A DNA stretch of 9,396 nucleotides, taken from assembly GCA_030598625.1 (NCBI GenBank), contig JAUVPO010000058.1:1-9396 (forward strand). The letters run 5' to 3'. Positions 6,443 to 9,396 of this stretch are shown one piece after another (position 1 is the stretch's first letter; every line of letters starts with the position of its first letter). This stretch comes from Deferribacteres bacterium. Its GTDB lineage: Bacteria; Nitrospirota; Thermodesulfovibrionia; UBA6902. A program made the translations under genes and the position numbers. The notes under the pieces were generated by a model. That model did not search any database, had not been told where the DNA came from, and saw nothing but the letters and a program-made list of their open reading frames with translations.

Positions 6443-7864
6443 TCATGGCAATGATATTTTAGGTGACTTTCCGAAGATGTATTTAAAGTCCGTATCTTCA
6501 AACTTTACACCACCGCCGACATAAATTCCCCTCCGGTTGGAATTTAACAGATTATCCGCGCCGGCGCTGACAAATATAAATTTAAAAAGTACGTAATCAA
6601 TCCCTATCCTCGCATGTGATTTATCAGCATCCGCCTCTTTGGCGCTGAAATCCCACATGTCAAACCTGACCCGGCCGCTGTCTTTAAGAAAAAAATAATC
6701 CGCTCCGAATCCAAAGGTGTTTTCAATTAATCCGACCCTGAGGACAAAATCGTCAAATCTCCTTGCAAATTGCGCTGAAAATTCAACCTTGCTTTCCCTT
6801 ATTTCCTCAGTTACAGTGTTGCCATTTGTAGTTGTATAGGTTGTTGTAACCGATCCCCTCGGGTCGGTTATAACTCCAAGTATGTAATAGTGATCTTCTT
6901 CAGGCTGGAGGGTCAAATCAAAAAAGCCCTTAAAATCAGATTCATTAATGTCATATTCGGCATGGAAATCCATAAACGTCCTGAGCTTGCTGACAACGGA
7001 AAACCCCTTGCCTGCTTCCTCCGTAACCTTGCTTAAGGAGTCATAGAGTTTACCATCTTCTATGAGTTTACCCAACGTCCCTTCTCCCCGCTCTAATTTT
7101 TGACCGATATTACTCGCCGACTCCGAAACAGCCCTGATATTTTCAATGCTCGATTTAATTGCATGCCTGTTTTCTCCTATCATATCTTTCAGTTCACTCA
7201 CGGTCTCATTCAAGTTCTCTACCAGGTCCGGGCCTCTGTCATCAAGCATTTTCGTAAACCTGTCAAGCTGCGCTATTGTTCTGCTTAAAGGCGCCTTGTT
7301 TTCCGCTGAAATCTCTTTGAGATTCTCAGTAATATCTCTGAGGTTATGAATGGATTCTCTGATCGCCTCTTTTTCGTCTTCTCCCAACATACCTTTAAGA
7401 TTTCCCGTTAAGTCGCTAATATTAGAGGCTGCGGACGTCAGCCTGTTTGCAAGCATGCCGATATCCGCTGCAGGCACAGTGTTGATTATCGTACCTCCAT
7501 TGTCAATAGCCGGCTGATCGTGTGTGCCTGTTTTCAGTGAAAGATGTTTGTCACCCAAAAGACCGGACATTTTCAAAGATGCCGTTGCGTTTCCATAGAG
7601 TTTCACATCGGGGTCTATTAGAAGCGTAAGTATGGCTTTTCCGTCTTTGAGCCTGATTTTCTCGACAATCCCCGCTTCAACTCCCGCTATCTTGATTCGT
7701 GACTGCTCATCAAGACCATTTATATCATCAAACTCTACATAAATCCTGTACCCTTTTTCCCATATAAGAGGCAGGCCGCCTACCTTAAAGGTCATATAGG
7801 TAAGAATGAGAATTACCAATATAGCAAATATCCCTACTTTTAATTCCGTAGACGAATTGTTCAT
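6443..7864 (-). CDS. mlaD: MlaD-type MCE protein with C-terminal barrel-like domain
   Basis: MCE (mammalian cell entry) lipid-binding subunit of the transporter. The 473 residues fall into four parts. One membrane anchor sits at about 10-29. A single MCE domain spans about 38-128, with FDDINGLDEQSRIKIAGVEAG at its start and SGLLGDKHLSL at 100-110. A long polar, heptad-like helical region covers about 130-290. Residues 295-473 form a region of short strands with alternating hydrophobic residues and turns (for example FVLRVGLIENTFGFGADYFF and GIYVGGGVKF). E. coli MlaD has only about 183 residues and lacks the last two parts. The tail resembles an outer-membrane beta-barrel, as reported for the Veillonella parvula MlaD bridge; that is an inference from the strand pattern. 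The start ATG has a good Shine-Dalgarno AGAGGG nine bases upstream, inside mlaF. The spacer that follows has no mlaC or mlaB. The family call is firm, the barrel call fairly confident. Confidence 0.92.
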   Translation of the reverse strand: MNNSSTELKVGIFAILVILILTYMTFKVGGLPLIWEKGYRIYVEFDDINGLDEQSRIKIAGVEAGIVEKIRLKDGKAILTLLIDPDVKLYGNATASLKMSGLLGDKHLSLKTGTHDQPAIDNGGTIINTVPAADIGMLANRLTSAASNISDLTGNLKGMLGEDEKEAIRESIHNLRDITENLKEISAENKAPLSRTIAQLDRFTKMLDDRGPDLVENLNETVSELKDMIGENRHAIKSSIENIRAVSESASNIGQKLERGEGTLGKLIEDGKLYDSLSKVTEEAGKGFSVVSKLRTFMDFHAEYDINESDFKGFFDLTLQPEEDHYYILGVITDPRGSVTTTYTTTNGNTVTEEIRESKVEFSAQFARRFDDFVLRVGLIENTFGFGADYFFLKDSGRVRFDMWDFSAKEADADKSHARIGIDYVLFKFIFVSAGADNLLNSNRRGIYVGGGVKFEDTDFKYIFGKSPKISLP

Positions 7865-8619
7865 TAATTTATACCCTCTAAAATTATCGGACCTTCCGCG
7901 CGGCCTTCCACAAACTGTTTAACAAAAGGATCCGACGTATGCCGTATCTCTTCAGGTGAACCGGTCGCAATAATTACACCATTATAAAGCATGGCTATCG
8001 TATCCGCAATCTTGTAAGCGCTCCTCATGTCATGTGTAATTGCCACGGAAGTGATATCCAGTTCTTTTCCCATTTTTATAATAAGGTCATCAATGGCATC
8101 CGCCATAATAGGGTCAATGCCTGTCGTAGGCTCATCATAAAGAAGTATCTCCGGCTCCATGGCGATGGCCCTTGCAAGTCCGACTCTTTTCCGCATACCT
8201 CCGGAAAGTTCCGACGGCATCACATCCTCGACACCCACTAATCCGACTTTCCTGAGTTTCTGAACAGCAACCTCCTTTATCTCCGGGTCGGTCATACGTG
8301 TATGACGCTTCAACCCGAATCCTACATTTTCCCATACCTTCATTGAGTCAAACAAAGCCGCAGACTGAAAAAGCATGCCGAATTTTTTTCTGATCTCATC
8401 CAATCCATTCTCATCAAGCATTGAAAGGTCCGCTGAATCCACAATTACCGATCCTTTGTCAGGTTTCAGAAGCCCTATTATATGTTTTAACAGCACACTC
8501 TTCCCCGATCCGCTGCCCCCGATAACAACAAGACTTTCACCTTTTTTGACTTTCAGATTGACACCGCGCAGGACACTCTTTTTGTTAAAAGACTTGTGTA
8601 TGTCCTTCAGCTCTATCAC
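7864..8619 (-). CDS. mlaF: MlaF-type ABC lipid transporter ATPase
   Basis: Cytoplasmic ATPase that powers the MlaE permease. All nucleotide-binding motifs are intact. Counting from a longer possible start at 8631 (255 residues), they are Walker A GGSGSGKS at 38-45, Q-loop Gln89 in FQSAALFDS, signature LSGGMRKRV at 142-150, Walker B EILLYDE at 161-167 and the H-loop His200 in ITHDM. LSGGMRKRV and DEPTTGIDP are typical of the MlaF/Ttg2A branch. Start choice: a GTG at 8631 overlaps mlaE by 13 nt, whereas a GTG at 8619 overlaps it by one base (TAGTG) and gives an N-terminus (IELKDIHKSF) like other MlaF proteins. I prefer 8619 (251 residues); neither start has a strong ribosome-binding site, so translational coupling to mlaE is likely. 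The stop TAA shares one base with the mlaD ATG. No STAS-domain MlaB partner is encoded next to it. Confidence 0.94.
   Translation of the reverse strand: MIELKDIHKSFNKKSVLRGVNLKVKKGESLVVIGGSGSGKSVLLKHIIGLLKPDKGSVIVDSADLSMLDENGLDEIRKKFGMLFQSAALFDSMKVWENVGFGLKRHTRMTDPEIKEVAVQKLRKVGLVGVEDVMPSELSGGMRKRVGLARAIAMEPEILLYDEPTTGIDPIMADAIDDLIIKMGKELDITSVAITHDMRSAYKIADTIAMLYNGVIIATGSPEEIRHTSDPFVKQFVEGRAEGPIILEGIN
7874..7879 (-). promoter_or_regulatory. Ribosome-binding site of mlaD
   Basis: On the minus strand this reads AGAGGG, nine bases before the mlaD ATG and inside the last codons of mlaF. It supports both the 7864 start and coupled mlaF-mlaD translation. Confidence 0.7.
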
Positions 8620-9392
8620 TAAAATAACCACGCTGACAGAAAGTAATCCGAGATAAGTATAATCATTGACGATAATACAACAGCGCCTGTCGTTGCCCGG
8701 CCAACGCCTTCCGCTCCGCCTTTTGTATAAAATCCTTTATAACAACTGACGAGCGTAAATGTCGCCCCGAAAAAACATGCCTTAATAAGACCGCTGTATA
8801 TGTCTTCTGCTTTGAGAAAGTCCCATGTCGCCCTCATATATGCCTTGGAACTTGCGCCGAGAAGCACTACCGTGACAGAATAACCGCCCGTTATGCCCAC
8901 TATATCGGTCACCACTGTAAGCGCGGGAAGCATTATTGTGCCGGATATAAACCTTGGAGCAACAAGGTACTTGACAGGGTTCGTGGCCATGGTCTCAAGG
9001 GCGTCTATCTGCTCGGTGACCCTCATTGTCCCTAATTCAGCGGCCATTGAGGCGCCCGCGCGCCCGGTTACAATGAGGGCTGACAGGACAGGCCCAAGCT
9101 CCCGCGTCATTGAAAGCGCGACAATGGATCCAACAAGGCCCTCAGCGCCGAATCGCTTAAATCCCGTATAACTCTGCAACGCAAGAACCATCCCCGTAAA
9201 CACCGCTGTTACAAGCACCACAGGCAGTGAATTAACGCCTATCTCAAGCATTTGTCTTGCAACATTCCTGCCCTCAAAAGGAGGCTTTACTATCGCTTTC
9301 AGTACAGAATAAAATAGAAGTAGAATCCTTCCGACCTCTTCTACAGGCCTTTGTATAGACAAGCCGATATATTCAATAAATTTGACAAGCAT
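8619..9392 (-). CDS. mlaE: MlaE-type ABC lipid transporter permease
   Basis: Inner-membrane permease of an MCE-associated ABC transporter that moves phospholipids between the inner and outer membranes. The protein has 257 residues, the usual MlaE length. It shows an amphipathic N-terminus, then hydrophobic segments at about 53-73, 88-110, 150-178, 200-217 and 235-254. The family signature is clear: MTRELGPVL at 95-103, then RAGASMAAELGTMRVTEQ at 111-128 and IDALE at 129-133, the cytoplasmic stretch that couples to the ATPase. The C-terminal GAEGVGRATTGAVV (226-239) is also typical. The ATG lies four bases from the window edge and the reading frame stays open upstream, so an earlier start outside the window is possible, though this one fits the family. 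It ends in TAG at 8619-8621, overlapping the start of mlaF, so it is the first visible gene of an mlaE-mlaF-mlaD operon. Family assignment is secure; the exact lipid and direction of transport cannot be read from sequence. Confidence 0.94.
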   Translation of the reverse strand: MLVKFIEYIGLSIQRPVEEVGRILLLFYSVLKAIVKPPFEGRNVARQMLEIGVNSLPVVLVTAVFTGMVLALQSYTGFKRFGAEGLVGSIVALSMTRELGPVLSALIVTGRAGASMAAELGTMRVTEQIDALETMATNPVKYLVAPRFISGTIMLPALTVVTDIVGITGGYSVTVVLLGASSKAYMRATWDFLKAEDIYSGLIKACFFGATFTLVSCYKGFYTKGGAEGVGRATTGAVVLSSMIILISDYFLSAWLF

Positions 9393-9396
9393 TTCC

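Overview
The window holds nine protein-coding genes, all on the minus strand, so transcription runs from high to low coordinates. Protein families, moderate GC and gene order point to a diderm (two-membrane) bacterium, most likely Nitrospirota or a deltaproteobacterial-type lineage. That placement is an inference from gene order (uppS-cdsA-dxr-rseP) and protein style, not from any marker RNA. I see no tRNA, rRNA, CRISPR array, insertion sequence or phage gene, and no gene-free stretch longer than about 200 bases.

Region 1 (9392 to 6443) is an MCE-type lipid transport locus: permease MlaE, ATPase MlaF and substrate-binding protein MlaD. The genes are joined by overlapping stop/start codons (TAGTG and TAATG). 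MlaD is much longer than the E. coli protein. After its single MCE domain come about 160 helical residues and then a C-terminal region of about 180 residues that reads like an outer-membrane beta-barrel. No mlaC, mlaB or mlaA follows. This matches the layout of a self-contained inner-to-outer-membrane bridge, as described for Veillonella MlaD, rather than the E. coli shuttle system.

Region 2 (about 6442 to 6241) is a 202-base spacer with a plausible sigma70-type promoter and a remnant of a dispersed palindromic repeat.

Region 3 (6240 to 109) looks like one operon. It begins with a large unnamed lipoprotein that has Ca-binding-like FG-GAP/VCBS motifs, followed by uppS (undecaprenyl diphosphate synthase), cdsA (CDP-diacylglycerol synthase), dxr (MEP-pathway reductoisomerase), rseP (site-2 protease) and a Nudix hydrolase. 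Spacing is tight: gaps of 6, 49, 37 and 8 nt, plus a 4-nt cdsA/dxr overlap. Dxr feeds isoprenoid synthesis, UppS turns isoprenoids into the lipid carrier for peptidoglycan and O-antigen, CdsA supplies the phospholipid precursor, RseP handles membrane-stress signalling, and the Mla-type system moves lipids between membranes. The window is therefore an envelope-building neighbourhood.

Region 4 (1 to 108) lies past the last gene. It carries two small hairpins with the same ACAAG loop, part of a dispersed intergenic repeat that may also end transcription.

Most interesting are the MlaD architecture and the uncharacterised lipoprotein that sits where mlaC would be in an E. coli-type mla operon.
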